A DNA stretch of 64,000 bases, taken from assembly GCA_021802125.1 (NCBI GenBank), contig JAKAAX010000004.1, forward strand, positions 122,794-186,793, given 5' to 3'. Below, piece by piece: positions 1 to 8,621 of this stretch. Position 1 is the stretch's first letter. Every line of letters begins with the position of its first letter. The notes below the pieces were generated by a model. That model was given only the letters and a program-made list of their open reading frames with translations, did no database searches and had not been told where the DNA came from. The DNA comes from Thermoplasmata archaeon (GTDB lineage: Archaea > Thermoplasmatota > Thermoplasmata > Lutacidiplasmatales > UBA184). Both the position numbers and the translations under genes were made by a program.

Positions 1-2
1 GA

Positions 3-182
3 GGCGTTCCCCGGACCTCCGTTTCGATCCAACACCGGGGGGACGGCAAGGTCGTCCTGAAGCTCGGGGCCCCAACGACCGCCGCGCTCCGGGCGGCGTT
101 GAACGCCCACCTGCGTTGGGTCGGGCTGGCCCTTCGCGTCAACGACCTTTCGACCCGAGGCTTCCCCGAGCGGGAGAAGTAG
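3..182 (+). CDS. pcc1: KEOPS complex subunit Pcc1, C-terminal part (5' end outside window)
   Basis: The 59 residues visible before the TAG stop include ALRAALNAHLRWVGLALRV, the conserved C-terminal helix of the small Pcc1 dimerisation subunit of KEOPS, the complex that makes the t6A37 base of ANN-decoding tRNAs. The gene begins before the window. In many archaea pcc1 lies directly before the prefoldin beta gene; here prefoldin beta follows about 3.8 kb later with two genes in between, which supports the call. The identification rests on a short piece matched from memory. Confidence 0.75.
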   Translation, partial: GVPRTSVSIQHRGDGKVVLKLGAPTTAALRAALNAHLRWVGLALRVNDLSTRGFPEREK

Positions 183-331
183 GGTCGAGGACGCGGTCCG
201 GGTCTCCCGGCTGTGCGAGACCACCCTCCCATGGCTCGACAACCGGCCCTCGGGCGCGCGGCGAAGCTCCCCCTCCCCCGACCTTGGAGCCACCCCCTAG
301 GGCTTTGTCCTGTCCACGCTGGGCTGGGAAC

Positions 332-3300
332 GTGCCGGACGCAGGGGCTCAACGGGTCTCGCTCCACAAGCGCTCCGCGTTCATCGACCGCGAGGGAGAG
401 ACCCGTTCCGTCCAGGCGGCCTTGGACCGTGCCCTCTCGGGCGAGGGCTCCGCCCTGCTCATCGAAGGGACGGAAGGCATCGGCAAGACCCGGCTGGCCC
501 GTTGGGCGGAAGAGAAAGCGCGCACCCTCGGGTTCGAGGTCCGTTGGGGACACGGCGTGCGCGACGGGCTCGTGCCCTTCATGCCGATCGAGCTCCTGTT
601 CCGGACCGATCACCGACGCCCCCGGTCGGCGGGAGCCTCGACCGATGGGCCGCAGGGCCAGGGGGCCCGTGCGCGCCCGCCCATGCTCCTCGTCGAAGAG
701 CCGCGCCCCCGCACCTTCTGGACCCTGGTGGAGAACGCGGTCGGCAGCTCCTCGGTCGTGATCGTCACCCGGGAAAGGCCGGCCTCCCTCCGAGGGGCCC
801 GCCCAAGGCTCGCCGACGCGAAGGCGATCCTCTGGATCACGCGCCTGGAGGGTCCCGAGAACGTCCCCCCCGGCGACCTGGACATCCTCGGCGACCGGCT
901 TCAGGAGCATCTGCGAGCGGTCCCCGGCTCCACGGTCAGCCTCGAGGGGATCGAGTACCTGGTGAGCCAGGGGGCTTTCTTGCCGGTGCTCCGGCTGCTC
1001 CAGTTCCTGCGCGACGTCGCGCAGGAGACGGAGGGGCAGGTCCTGCTCGCGTTGAACCCCGCTTCCCTTGAACCGCGGGAGGTCTCGTTGTTCGAGTCCG
1101 ACGCAGAGGTGCTGGAGGAGGAGCGGCCGAACGCATCGGGAGGATCCCCGGTCCCCCCGGCCTCGCCGACCCAGACCATGCTCCGGTTGCTCTCCGAGGT
1201 CGAGAGCGCCTGCGAGCGAACCCCGCAACTGATCGTGCTGGACGACCTTCAGTGGGCGGACCCCGCCACCGTGCGGGCGTTCCAGTTCCTCGTGCGGAAC
1301 ACGCGCGACCGTCCGGTGGTCTGGGTGGGATGCCTTCGGCCACAACCCGACGCGGCCCAGGCGGAGCCGGGACCCCCGGAATCCACGGGGCAGGTCCTTC
1401 AGCACATGGAGGTCGAGGGCGCCCTCAAGCGCCTGGAGCTCCGGCCGTTCGACACGGAGAACCTGCGGGCGCTCCTCCGGTCGAGCACCGACGTCCCGCT
1501 CGAGTGGGAGGGGAACGAAGCCGCCCTCCGGGAGTTCCTCTCACGGACCGGAGGGAACCCTCACTTTGCCCTCTCCGCCCTCCGGCTTCTCTGGGAGCAA
1601 GGCCGGATCGAGCTGCAAGGGGACCACGCGGTCTTCCGGTTGCCCGCCGCACCCGAGGGACCTGGACCGAAGGACTCCCTCCCCACGACCCTCCGCCGAG
1701 CGGCCTCGGACCGGCTCGACCTCCTTCCGGAACCCGACCGACGGTTCTTGTCCCTCGCCTCGCTACTGGGGAAGGAGTTCGACCTTCCCCCGCTCGCGCA
1801 TCGCCTCAGCACGGACGTGAGGGACCTGGAGTCCCGCGCACGAAGGCTCGAAGCAGCCCACGGCCTCCTCCACCAGCTCATCGGCTCTCCCGGCCGCTGG
1901 GCCTTCCAGGACGGCACGGCCTGGGAAGCGGCCCTCGAGTCCATCCCTCCTCCCTCGCGCCGCGACGAATCCCTAGCCTTTGCCGAATGGTGGACGAAGC
2001 ACCGACCCGACGATGTGGAAGGGCTAGCCCGCCTCTACCATGAGTCGGGGGATGCCGAGCGGTCCCTTCCCTGGGTTCGCCGGGCCATCAACCGTGCCAT
2101 CGACCAGCAGAGCGCCGAAGCCGTCGAGCGTTACCTCCAGTGGCTCCGGGAGTTCTCTCCGAAGGACCCCGCGAGCGTCGACGCGCGGGCCTTGGAGGAG
2201 GTCCGTATCGCCCAGGAGCTTCGTCGGATCGGCGCCTCGCGTGCGTCGCTCCGGGTCCTCCGTGGACTGGTGCCGCTCGAGCTCGGTACTGAGGCGCGAC
2301 GCGAGCGGGAGCTCGCGCTCGCCAACCTCCTGGCCGACAGCGAACTGGAGGAGGCCTGGACGCGGCTCGCCCGATTGGAGGAGGAGCTCGCGGCGGCACC
2401 CTCCGGGAGCGTCTCCCGACTGGTCCTCGGACGCGTCACGACGACCCGGGCCTTCCTGTCCCGGCTAAGAGGCGACTACGAGGGCGGCAGGAAGGCGGCC
2501 GAAAAGGCCCTCCAGGAGCTGCCCACGGAAGGGATCGAGGCCGTGCGCGCCAGGGCCCGCGCCCTCTACGAGGCCGGGCTCTGCGACGAGGGCCTCTCGA
2601 GGTGGGAGGAGGCCAAGAACTCCTTCGAGGCCGCGCTCGAGATCGGACGGCGACCGGAGGCCGCCTCGTGGATCCTCCCCTCGCTCGCGGGGCTCGCGAT
2701 CCTGGGCTACCTCACCGGCGACCTGCGCGCGTCGCGTCAGCGGTTCGAGGAGGCGATCGAGGAGGGACGCCGTACGGGGGAGCTCCAGCGGGTGATCCCG
2801 CTGCTCCTGAGCCTCGCGGACCTGGAAACCTCGCTGGGCGACCTGCGGAGGGCCTGGGAACTGCACGGGGAGGCCGCCCGCATGGCCGACCGGTTCGACC
2901 TCGCCCATCTTCGCACGGCGGCCGCCGCTCTCAAGGGGGACCTGTTCACCCGAGAACGCCGCTGGAAGGACGCGCTTGCGGCCTACGAGTCCGCGAGGGC
3001 GGCTGGGCCGGGGCGCACCCGGCGCTCCGGGTCCGTTCAGATCGGGATCGGTTCGGCGTGGGCCGCGGGGGAGTCCGGGGACCCCTCCTCCGGCCTGCGG
3101 GACCTGGGAAGGGTCGAGCGCGAGAGCTCCCCTCTCCCGGCCGAGCACCAGGACTTCTTCTACGAGGTGCGGGCCCGCCTCCACGACCTCAAGGGAGAGT
3201 TCGAGGAAGCCCGGGAGGACCTCACCCGCGCGGAGGGCAGTACCGGTCCCAGCCCTCACCGGCAGGCCCGCATCGTCGGGGACCTGTCCAGCTGGGAGCT

Positions 3301-3454
3301 TCTGCACGGCGACGCGGGGGAGGCCCAACGGCTGCGCGAGAGGGCCGAGGCCCTCTACCGTTCGGCCGGAGCTGACCCGGTGAAGGCGCGCGCGACCAAC
3401 GAGGTCTTCCCCGTGGCCGAGGGGCCCGGGTCCCCGACCTCAGGGACCCACTGA
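332..3454 (+). CDS. STAND-type AAA ATPase with DUF835 domain between Walker A and Walker B, and TPR-rich C-terminus
   Basis: About 1040 residues from a GTG start chosen because the conserved ATPase part begins shortly after it and a weak TATA-like CTTTGT lies about 26 nt upstream; the frame is open further 5'. Walker A (GTEGIGKT) is near residue 45 and Walker B (LIVLDDLQWAD) near 300. Between them, about residues 117-260, is a stretch matching DUF835 (LLVEEPRP start, WITRLEG, VSLEGIEYLV, LRLLQFLRDV). The C-terminal half, about 550-1000, is rich in alanine/leucine helical pairs typical of tetratricopeptide repeats. The family architecture resembles LuxR/MalT-like signalling ATPases, but no DNA-binding domain is seen at either end. 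It sits between pcc1 and prefoldin beta and is convergent with the next small gene. Ligand and output are unknown. Confidence 0.8.
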   Translation: MPDAGAQRVSLHKRSAFIDREGETRSVQAALDRALSGEGSALLIEGTEGIGKTRLARWAEEKARTLGFEVRWGHGVRDGLVPFMPIELLFRTDHRRPRSAGASTDGPQGQGARARPPMLLVEEPRPRTFWTLVENAVGSSSVVIVTRERPASLRGARPRLADAKAILWITRLEGPENVPPGDLDILGDRLQEHLRAVPGSTVSLEGIEYLVSQGAFLPVLRLLQFLRDVAQETEGQVLLALNPASLEPREVSLFESDAEVLEEERPNASGGSPVPPASPTQTMLRLLSEVESACERTPQLIVLDDLQWADPATVRAFQFLVRNTRDRPVVWVGCLRPQPDAAQAEPGPPESTGQVLQHMEVEGALKRLELRPFDTENLRALLRSSTDVPLEWEGNEAALREFLSRTGGNPHFALSALRLLWEQGRIELQGDHAVFRLPAAPEGPGPKDSLPTTLRRAASDRLDLLPEPDRRFLSLASLLGKEFDLPPLAHRLSTDVRDLESRARRLEAAHGLLHQLIGSPGRWAFQDGTAWEAALESIPPPSRRDESLAFAEWWTKHRPDDVEGLARLYHESGDAERSLPWVRRAINRAIDQQSAEAVERYLQWLREFSPKDPASVDARALEEVRIAQELRRIGASRASLRVLRGLVPLELGTEARRERELALANLLADSELEEAWTRLARLEEELAAAPSGSVSRLVLGRVTTTRAFLSRLRGDYEGGRKAAEKALQELPTEGIEAVRARARALYEAGLCDEGLSRWEEAKNSFEAALEIGRRPEAASWILPSLAGLAILGYLTGDLRASRQRFEEAIEEGRRTGELQRVIPLLLSLADLETSLGDLRRAWELHGEAARMADRFDLAHLRTAAAALKGDLFTRERRWKDALAAYESARAAGPGRTRRSGSVQIGIGSAWAAGESGDPSSGLRDLGRVERESSPLPAEHQDFFYEVRARLHDLKGEFEEAREDLTRAEGSTGPSPHRQARIVGDLSSWELLHGDAGEAQRLRERAEALYRSAGADPVKARATNEVFPVAEGPGSPTSGTH

Positions 3455-3474
3455 CCGGGGAGACCCCGCTCCGA

Positions 3475-3852
3475 CTACCGCGCCGGTGTGCGGAAGGCCG
3501 ACTCCAGAAGGAAGAGGATGCCCGCCAGGAGGGCAAGGACCGCGCCGATCACGACGAAGACGAAGAAAAGGGAGCCTCCCGCAAAGAACCAGACGATCGC
3601 GGCCAGCACGATCAGCACGACGCCCCCTCCGGCCTTGTCGGGCGGTGGATGGGACCTGGAGTAGCTCGTGAAGACGAGGATGAGGAGGCCGAGCACGAGG
3701 TCGATGACGCCCGCGTAGAGCAGCCCGGCGAACCCCCGACCGTTGCCGGCGATGAGGTCCCCGAGCCCAGCGATGAGCCCGCCGATGAGGACCCCCACGA
3801 TGATGAGGACGCCGCCGATGAGCCCCAAGATGGTCGCCAGGCCGCCGCGCAT
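3475..3852 (-). CDS. small four-helix membrane protein, unknown function
   Basis: 125 residues with four hydrophobic segments, at about 6-32, 41-61, 77-94 and 95-117, separated by short loops; a proline/charged loop (SHPPPDKAGG) lies in the middle. No catalytic motif is seen. It converges on the upstream ATPase gene with a 20 nt gap and is divergent from prefoldin beta. It resembles many small DUF-type archaeal membrane proteins, and I do not recognise a family. Confidence 0.65.
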   Translation of the reverse strand: MRGGLATILGLIGGVLIIVGVLIGGLIAGLGDLIAGNGRGFAGLLYAGVIDLVLGLLILVFTSYSRSHPPPDKAGGGVVLIVLAAIVWFFAGGSLFFVFVVIGAVLALLAGILFLLESAFRTPAR

Positions 3853-3930
3853 CGGTTCCGGGCGTCGAAGGGGGCCCGCGCCTCAAGTACCTTGCCCCGC
3901 GGGCAGGGGGTCGAAAGAAGGTCAGCGAAG

Positions 3931-3939
3931 CCCTAATAG
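3931..3939 (+). promoter_or_regulatory. TATA-like box of prefoldin beta gene
   Basis: CCTAATAG stands out in GC-rich sequence and is centred about 28 nt before the ATG, the distance expected for a transcript starting at or just before the start codon. Confidence 0.5.
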
Positions 3940-3963
3940 CGGGGTCCCGCTCGAGGAGACGTC

Positions 3964-4344
3964 ATGGCGATCCCCGCGAAGCTCCAGAACGACATCAAGC
4001 AGTTCCAGCGCCTCCAGCAGGAGTTGGCCACGCTCGAGCAGCAGCGGATGCAGCTCGAGATGAAGCTCCGCGAGGCCGTGAGCACGCTGGAGGAGCTCAA
4101 GGGGGTCCCCGAGGACGCGCCGATCTATCGGCCGGTCGGAGGTATCCTCGTGAAGGCGACCGGAAAGAAGGAGGTCGAGGACAACCTGAACGAGGAGAAG
4201 GAAACGCTCGAGGTCCGGGTCAAGGGGCATGAGCGGAACCTGGCCCACCTCCGCGAGCGTCTGCAGACGATGCACCAGGAGCTCACCTCCGCACTCCAGG
4301 CCGCCGGGGTCTCCGTGGATTCCGGGGGCGAGGAAGCGAGCTGA
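3964..4344 (+). CDS. pfdB: prefoldin subunit beta
   Basis: 126 residues: an N-terminal helix (KLQNDIKQFQRLQQELATLE), a beta-hairpin linker with PIYRPVGGILVKAT, and a second coiled coil, the usual beta-prefoldin order and length (about 110-130 aa). It forms the alpha2-beta4 hexamer that holds unfolded proteins for the thermosome in the cytoplasm. The ATG has a GAGGAG stretch 6 nt upstream as well as the TATA-like box at 3931. Nearby pcc1 matches a common archaeal gene order. Confidence 0.95.
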   Translation: MAIPAKLQNDIKQFQRLQQELATLEQQRMQLEMKLREAVSTLEELKGVPEDAPIYRPVGGILVKATGKKEVEDNLNEEKETLEVRVKGHERNLAHLRERLQTMHQELTSALQAAGVSVDSGGEEAS

Positions 4345-4409
4345 GCGGTCCGAACCGCTCTCGACTCGTCGCCTCCTTGCCTCGGAACTGACCGTCCCCT
4401 CCCAGCGGC

Positions 4410-5402
4410 ATGACCGTACCTCCGCCTCTCGTCGCGGGGTCGGGCGTTCGGGTGGTTGCACCTTCGCGGTCGCTCCAGATCATCGGACAGCGCGAGCGCG
4501 ACATCGCTCGGGCCCGCTTGGAGGCGCTCGGGCTCAGGGTCTCGCTCGCCGCGCACGTGAATCGGAAGGACGCCTTCGCGTCGACCTCGGTGGCGCACCG
4601 TGTCCGCGACCTCAAGGATGCGTTCGAGGACCCCTCAGTTCACCTCCTGCACACGGCGATCGGGGGTTTCAACTCCAACCAGCTGCTCCGGCAGCTACCC
4701 TACCGGTCCATCGAGAGGAACCCCAAGGCGCTCTGCGGCTACAGCGACATCACGGCGCTCCAGCACGCCATCCTTGCGAAGACCGGGCTCGTCAGCTTCT
4801 CCGGTCCACACTTCTCCACCTTCGGGATGCTGAAGGGGTTCGGCTACATCGGTTCCCGATTCCACCAGGCGCTCTTTGAGGCGGGCCGATGGGAGGTCCC
4901 TCCCAGCGGCACCTGGAGCGACGATAGCTTCTACCTCGACCAGGAGCACCGGCATTTCCACCGCCGGACGGGTCCTTGGGTCCTGCACCCCGGTCGGGCC
5001 CGGGGCCGCGCGCTGGGAGGCAACCTCTGCACGCTGAACCTGCTGCAGGGGACGGAGTACCTACCGGACCTGGAAGGTTCGATCCTCTTCGTCGAGGACT
5101 GCGACGAGGACGGAACTCCCGAGTACTTCGACCGGAACCTGCAGTCGGTGCTCCACCTGCCCAGCGCCCGAGGCATCCAAGCGCTCCTCATCGGGAGGTT
5201 CGAGAGCAAGTCGCGGATGACCCGGGAGCTCCTGCACCGGATCGTCGAGAGCAAGCCGGAGCTCTCGGGCATCCCCGTGGTGGCCGACCTCGATTTCGGG
5301 CACACCTACCCCATGTTCACCTTCCCCGTCGGCGGGCAAGCGAGGGTCGATGCGGGACGAGGCCGTGCTCAACTCACGCTCAGCCTCGACGGAGCGGACT
5401 GA
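4410..5402 (+). CDS. S66 family LD-carboxypeptidase / MccF-like serine peptidase
   Basis: 330 residues with the family hallmarks: N-terminal VRVVAPS, the nucleophile elbow GYSDIT with Ser112, a catalytic glutamate in LFVED (Glu229) and a histidine in DFGHTYP (His298). In bacteria S66 enzymes cleave the L,D bond of murein tetrapeptides (LdcA) or inactivate microcin C-like peptidyl nucleotides (MccF). An archaeon without murein makes a self-defence or peptide-salvage role like MccF more plausible, but that is inference. There is no signal peptide, so it acts in the cytoplasm. It is convergent with the prenyl synthase gene. Confidence 0.88.
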   Translation: MTVPPPLVAGSGVRVVAPSRSLQIIGQRERDIARARLEALGLRVSLAAHVNRKDAFASTSVAHRVRDLKDAFEDPSVHLLHTAIGGFNSNQLLRQLPYRSIERNPKALCGYSDITALQHAILAKTGLVSFSGPHFSTFGMLKGFGYIGSRFHQALFEAGRWEVPPSGTWSDDSFYLDQEHRHFHRRTGPWVLHPGRARGRALGGNLCTLNLLQGTEYLPDLEGSILFVEDCDEDGTPEYFDRNLQSVLHLPSARGIQALLIGRFESKSRMTRELLHRIVESKPELSGIPVVADLDFGHTYPMFTFPVGGQARVDAGRGRAQLTLSLDGAD

Positions 5403-5430
5403 GCGGCGTGGGACCGCAGGGTCCAGCAGG

Positions 5431-6501
5431 TCACTTCGTCCGGTTGGTGAGCAGGTCACCGATGGAACGGAGGAGGGCCTTGCGGCCGGGGCCGAGGTTC
5501 GACCGCTCGATCCGGGCGTTCGCCCGCCGAACCAGCTGCTGGATCCTCTGCTCGGAGTACGCGAAGCTGCCCGTCTCCTCGAGCACCGTGATCGCGTCCT
5601 CGAACTGCTCGGGGGTGGCGAGAGGGTTCCCGAGGACCTTCTCGAGCGAGCGTCGTCCGTCGCGACCGGCGTGGGCGTAAGCGTGCACCACGAGCAGGGT
5701 ACGCTTCCCCTCGTAGAGGTCGTTCGCGCTCTTCTCCCCTTCCTCGCCGGGGACCTCTCGGGCACCGAGCATGTCGTCCCGCAGCTGGAAGGCGATGCCC
5801 AGGTCGTCCCCGACCTGCTGCAACATGTCCAGCGTGGCGCGCGGGGCTCCGGCCAGGATCGCTCCCATCCGGAGAGGAGAGGAGACCGTGTAGACCGCGC
5901 TCTTCAGCCGGTGGACGGTGAGAACGTCCTTTTCGTGGACGGAGGCGACGGGGCGGACCCCGTTCAGCACGTCGAGCACCTGCCCGTAGGCGGTGCGCTC
6001 GGTCATCGAGCGGTACTCCTCCATCAAGGAGCGTATCCGGGCGTCCGGAGCCCGGCAGGAGAGGAACAGGCGGACGCTCGAGGGCTCGAGCAGGTCGCCC
6101 AGCGTGATCGCCATCGCCTGGCCGAAGTCCGCGTCGCCCCCGGAGAGCTTCCGGCGGCCGTGGAGCTTGGCCATCGCGACATGCATCGTCGGCCCTCCGC
6201 GTCGGGTCTCCCCGTGGTCCATGATGTCGTCGTGGACCAGCATCCAGCTCTGGAAGGTCTCCAGCGCGGCCGCCGCCGGGAGAACCGACCGCTGGTCAAC
6301 CCCTCCCGCCAGGTGATGGCCCGCCAACAGGAGACAGGCGCGGAACCGCTTGCCTCCGCGTAGCGTGAACTCGGAGACAGCCTCGACGAAGGGGACCAGG
6401 TCGGGGTGCTCCTTCCTGGCCGTCCGCTTGAGATCGCGGAAGTGCGCTTCGAGCGCCTGTTCGATGGGCTTCCTCCAGCCCAAAAGCTCGGCGACGTCCA
6501 A
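5431..6501 (-). CDS. polyprenyl (geranylgeranyl) diphosphate synthase
   Basis: 356 residues of the trans-prenyltransferase family. The GGKRFR substrate loop is at 49-54, the first Asp-rich motif DDIMD at 91-95, and the second is RDDMLG around 241-246, of the DDxxG form common in archaeal enzymes. It condenses IPP with allylic diphosphates, most likely giving C20 GGPP (possibly C25) for archaeal ether lipids; exact chain length cannot be read safely from sequence. The start is TTG at 6499-6501, preceded by a G-rich stretch. It is divergent from the TPR gene and shares a palindromic A/T box with it (6529-6549). Confidence 0.9.
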   Translation of the reverse strand: MDVAELLGWRKPIEQALEAHFRDLKRTARKEHPDLVPFVEAVSEFTLRGGKRFRACLLLAGHHLAGGVDQRSVLPAAAALETFQSWMLVHDDIMDHGETRRGGPTMHVAMAKLHGRRKLSGGDADFGQAMAITLGDLLEPSSVRLFLSCRAPDARIRSLMEEYRSMTERTAYGQVLDVLNGVRPVASVHEKDVLTVHRLKSAVYTVSSPLRMGAILAGAPRATLDMLQQVGDDLGIAFQLRDDMLGAREVPGEEGEKSANDLYEGKRTLLVVHAYAHAGRDGRRSLEKVLGNPLATPEQFEDAITVLEETGSFAYSEQRIQQLVRRANARIERSNLGPGRKALLRSIGDLLTNRTK

Positions 6502-6528
6502 CCCTCTACCTCTCTCGCGCCTCGACCA

Positions 6529-6549
6529 CCACGCTATAATAAAGCGTGG
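6529..6549. promoter_or_regulatory. bidirectional TATA box inside a perfect 7-bp inverted repeat
   Basis: CCACGCT (6529-6535), ATAATAA, then AGCGTGG (6543-6549). The A/T core can serve as a TATA box on both strands, for the TPR gene (ATG about 28 nt away) and the prenyl synthase (TTG about 38 nt away). The flanking arms look like a dyad operator, so one regulator could block both promoters. Confidence 0.55.
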
Positions 6550-6566
6550 GTCAACTCCGGCTGCGG

Positions 6567-7604
6567 ATGGCCTCGAAGCGGTTCGCCACCATGGTAGACG
6601 CCATCGCCCGTGCCTTCGGCCAGGAGGGGCGCCAGCTCAAGGAGACCCCGGAGGCCATCTACCTGCGGACCCCGGACGGCCTGGTCTACGCCTTCTTCGA
6701 GGAACCCGAGCGGCTGAGCGCCGCCCTCGTCAAACGACTGGTCGCCTCCATGGGAGAGGACCTCTCAAGGCTGGTCGTGCTCTCCCTCTCCCCTCTCGCT
6801 CCGGAATCCGTAAGCGCGCTCGAGGAGGCCGGGAGCTCCGTGGTCGCGGGAGACCGCTTCCACCGGCTGCTCGACGGCCTTGAGCTGACCGGATATGCCG
6901 GGTCCGAGGCGGCGACCCCTCCTCCGGATACGGACGGGGAACGCCGGGTCCTACCCACGGCGGACCGCCTGGACCAGGTCATGGAACGGGGTCGGCTCTG
7001 GATGGGGTGGGAAGTGCCGGCGGTCGCCCTGAGGTTCTTTGACGAAGCCGCGCGAATGAAGCCGGAGTTCACCCCGGCGGTGCTCGGGAGGGGCCTGGCG
7101 CTCTTGGCGCTGGGATCCGCTGACGCTGCGGAGTCTGCCTTCGAGCGCGCGCTCTCGCAGAACCCCGGCGATGAGGAGGCGCGCATCGGGCTCGCTCGGG
7201 TGACCGGACTGCGTGGGGACCCCGCGGGGGAAGTGGACGAGCTCGCCTCGCTCCTGAAAGAGGACCCAGGCCGCACGCGGGTACGCGCCAACCTTGTCGC
7301 GGCTCTGGCGCCGCTCGGGCGCTGGAAGGAGATGAACGGCCACATCGAAGAGTTCCTCCGGGTCGCCCCGCAGGACCCCTACTTCCATGCCATGAGTTCG
7401 CTCTGCCTCGAACGGCTCTCCGACAAGGAAGGAGCTACCCGGGAGCGGAGAGCGGCCGAGGTGCTGGGAATGACCCCCGAGCTCTGGGGAGAGCTCAAGG
7501 CGAACTTTGCGCGCGGGGGCAGCGGCCAGAAGACCGCGGGCGGGGCCCGCCCCGCGTCCGCTCCGCCCAAGCCGCGCTCGGCGGCGATGGGCAAGAAAGA
7601 TTAG
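6567..7604 (+). CDS. TPR-repeat protein, unknown function
   Basis: 345 residues from the ATG at 6567, preferred over a GTG at 6546 because it lies at leaderless distance from the TATA box. The N-terminal 100 residues look like a small alpha/beta domain (LRTPDGLVYAFFEE, LVVLSLSPLAPESV), followed by a proline-rich linker and about four TPR units from residue 140 on (AVLGRGLALLALGSADAAES is a typical unit). The tail is low-complexity Ala/Pro/Lys. No catalytic motif is visible. It probably acts as a cytoplasmic scaffold. Confidence 0.75.
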   Translation: MASKRFATMVDAIARAFGQEGRQLKETPEAIYLRTPDGLVYAFFEEPERLSAALVKRLVASMGEDLSRLVVLSLSPLAPESVSALEEAGSSVVAGDRFHRLLDGLELTGYAGSEAATPPPDTDGERRVLPTADRLDQVMERGRLWMGWEVPAVALRFFDEAARMKPEFTPAVLGRGLALLALGSADAAESAFERALSQNPGDEEARIGLARVTGLRGDPAGEVDELASLLKEDPGRTRVRANLVAALAPLGRWKEMNGHIEEFLRVAPQDPYFHAMSSLCLERLSDKEGATRERRAAEVLGMTPELWGELKANFARGGSGQKTAGGARPASAPPKPRSAAMGKKD

Positions 7605-7645
7605 CTGGGGCGTTTCGCAGCTTCCCCAGCCCGTCGGTCCCATCC

Positions 7646-8611
7646 ATGCGCGTGGTCTCCTTCCTTCCTAGCGCCACCGAGATCGTGTACGCCCTGGGTC
7701 AGGGCGACCGGCTCGTCGGGCGAAGTCACGAGTGCGATCACCCGGCGGAAGCGCGCAGCCTGCCCGTGGTCATGCGCGCGCGGGAGAACCTGGGACCGCT
7801 CTCGTCGCGGGAGATCGACCTGAAGGTGCGGGAGCGCATCGCCTCCCACGAAGAGCTCTACGAGATCGACGAGCCCATGCTCGCGCGGCTCGACCCCGAC
7901 CTCATCCTCACCCAGGAGCTCTGCCGGGTCTGCTCGATCACCCCGAAGGGGCTCGCATCGGCGCTCGCCAAGCTCTCGCGACAACCCAAGGTCGTAGTGC
8001 TCTCACCTCGCCGGCTTGCCGACGCGGTCAAGGACGTCCAGACCGTGGCCCGCGAACTGTCCGTCCCGGACCGCGGGAAGGCTCTGGCCGCCGACCTGGA
8101 GCGAAGGATCGAGGCCGCCTCCCCCCGACCCCCGCGGGGTTCCAGGTCCACGGAGGAGGCCAGCGAGGCCGCCCCCCGCGTCGCCGTCCTGGAGTGGCTG
8201 GACCCGCCGATCCCCGGCGGGCTCTGGGTCCCGGACATGATCCGGAAGGCGGGCGGGATCCCCGTTCTGGCCAAGGCGGGGGAGGAGGCGAAGAGCACGA
8301 CCTGGGACGATCTTCGAGGCGCGGCGGCGGACCTCATCGTCGTGGCCCCCTGCGCGTACCCGTTGGACCGCACGCTGGGCGAGCTTCGGGGTCCTCGACC
8401 GCACCCGCTCGAGGACCTCCACCCTCCCCGAGGGGTCTGGGCGGCGGACGAGGCGTTCTTCTCCCGGCCGGGGCCCCGGCTCACCGAGGGGGTCGAGCTG
8501 CTCGCCGACCTGCTGCACGGCCCGGGTCGCCCACGCCGCTCCTTCGAAGGCCGGGCGGTGCCCGCGTTCAAGTCGCCGCTGCCGACCTACCGTATCCCCA
8601 CCCGGCGATGA
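7646..8611 (+). CDS. BtuF-like class III substrate-binding fold protein (putative cobalamin-binding)
   Basis: 321 residues starting MRVVSFLPSATEIVYALG, which matches the start of the first lobe of the PF01497 fold, with RLVGRSHECDHP and LILTQELCRVC as in stand-alone cobalamin-binding-like proteins. The second lobe begins near RVAVLEWLDPP and includes GGLWVPDMIRKAGG. There is no signal peptide, so unlike true BtuF it looks cytoplasmic. No BtuC or BtuD transport genes are adjacent. It is the first gene of a same-strand run with the M50 protease (10 nt gap), MBL hydrolase and MFS transporter. Confidence 0.75.
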   Translation: MRVVSFLPSATEIVYALGQGDRLVGRSHECDHPAEARSLPVVMRARENLGPLSSREIDLKVRERIASHEELYEIDEPMLARLDPDLILTQELCRVCSITPKGLASALAKLSRQPKVVVLSPRRLADAVKDVQTVARELSVPDRGKALAADLERRIEAASPRPPRGSRSTEEASEAAPRVAVLEWLDPPIPGGLWVPDMIRKAGGIPVLAKAGEEAKSTTWDDLRGAAADLIVVAPCAYPLDRTLGELRGPRPHPLEDLHPPRGVWAADEAFFSRPGPRLTEGVELLADLLHGPGRPRRSFEGRAVPAFKSPLPTYRIPTRR

Positions 8612-8621
8612 GAGATCTTTC

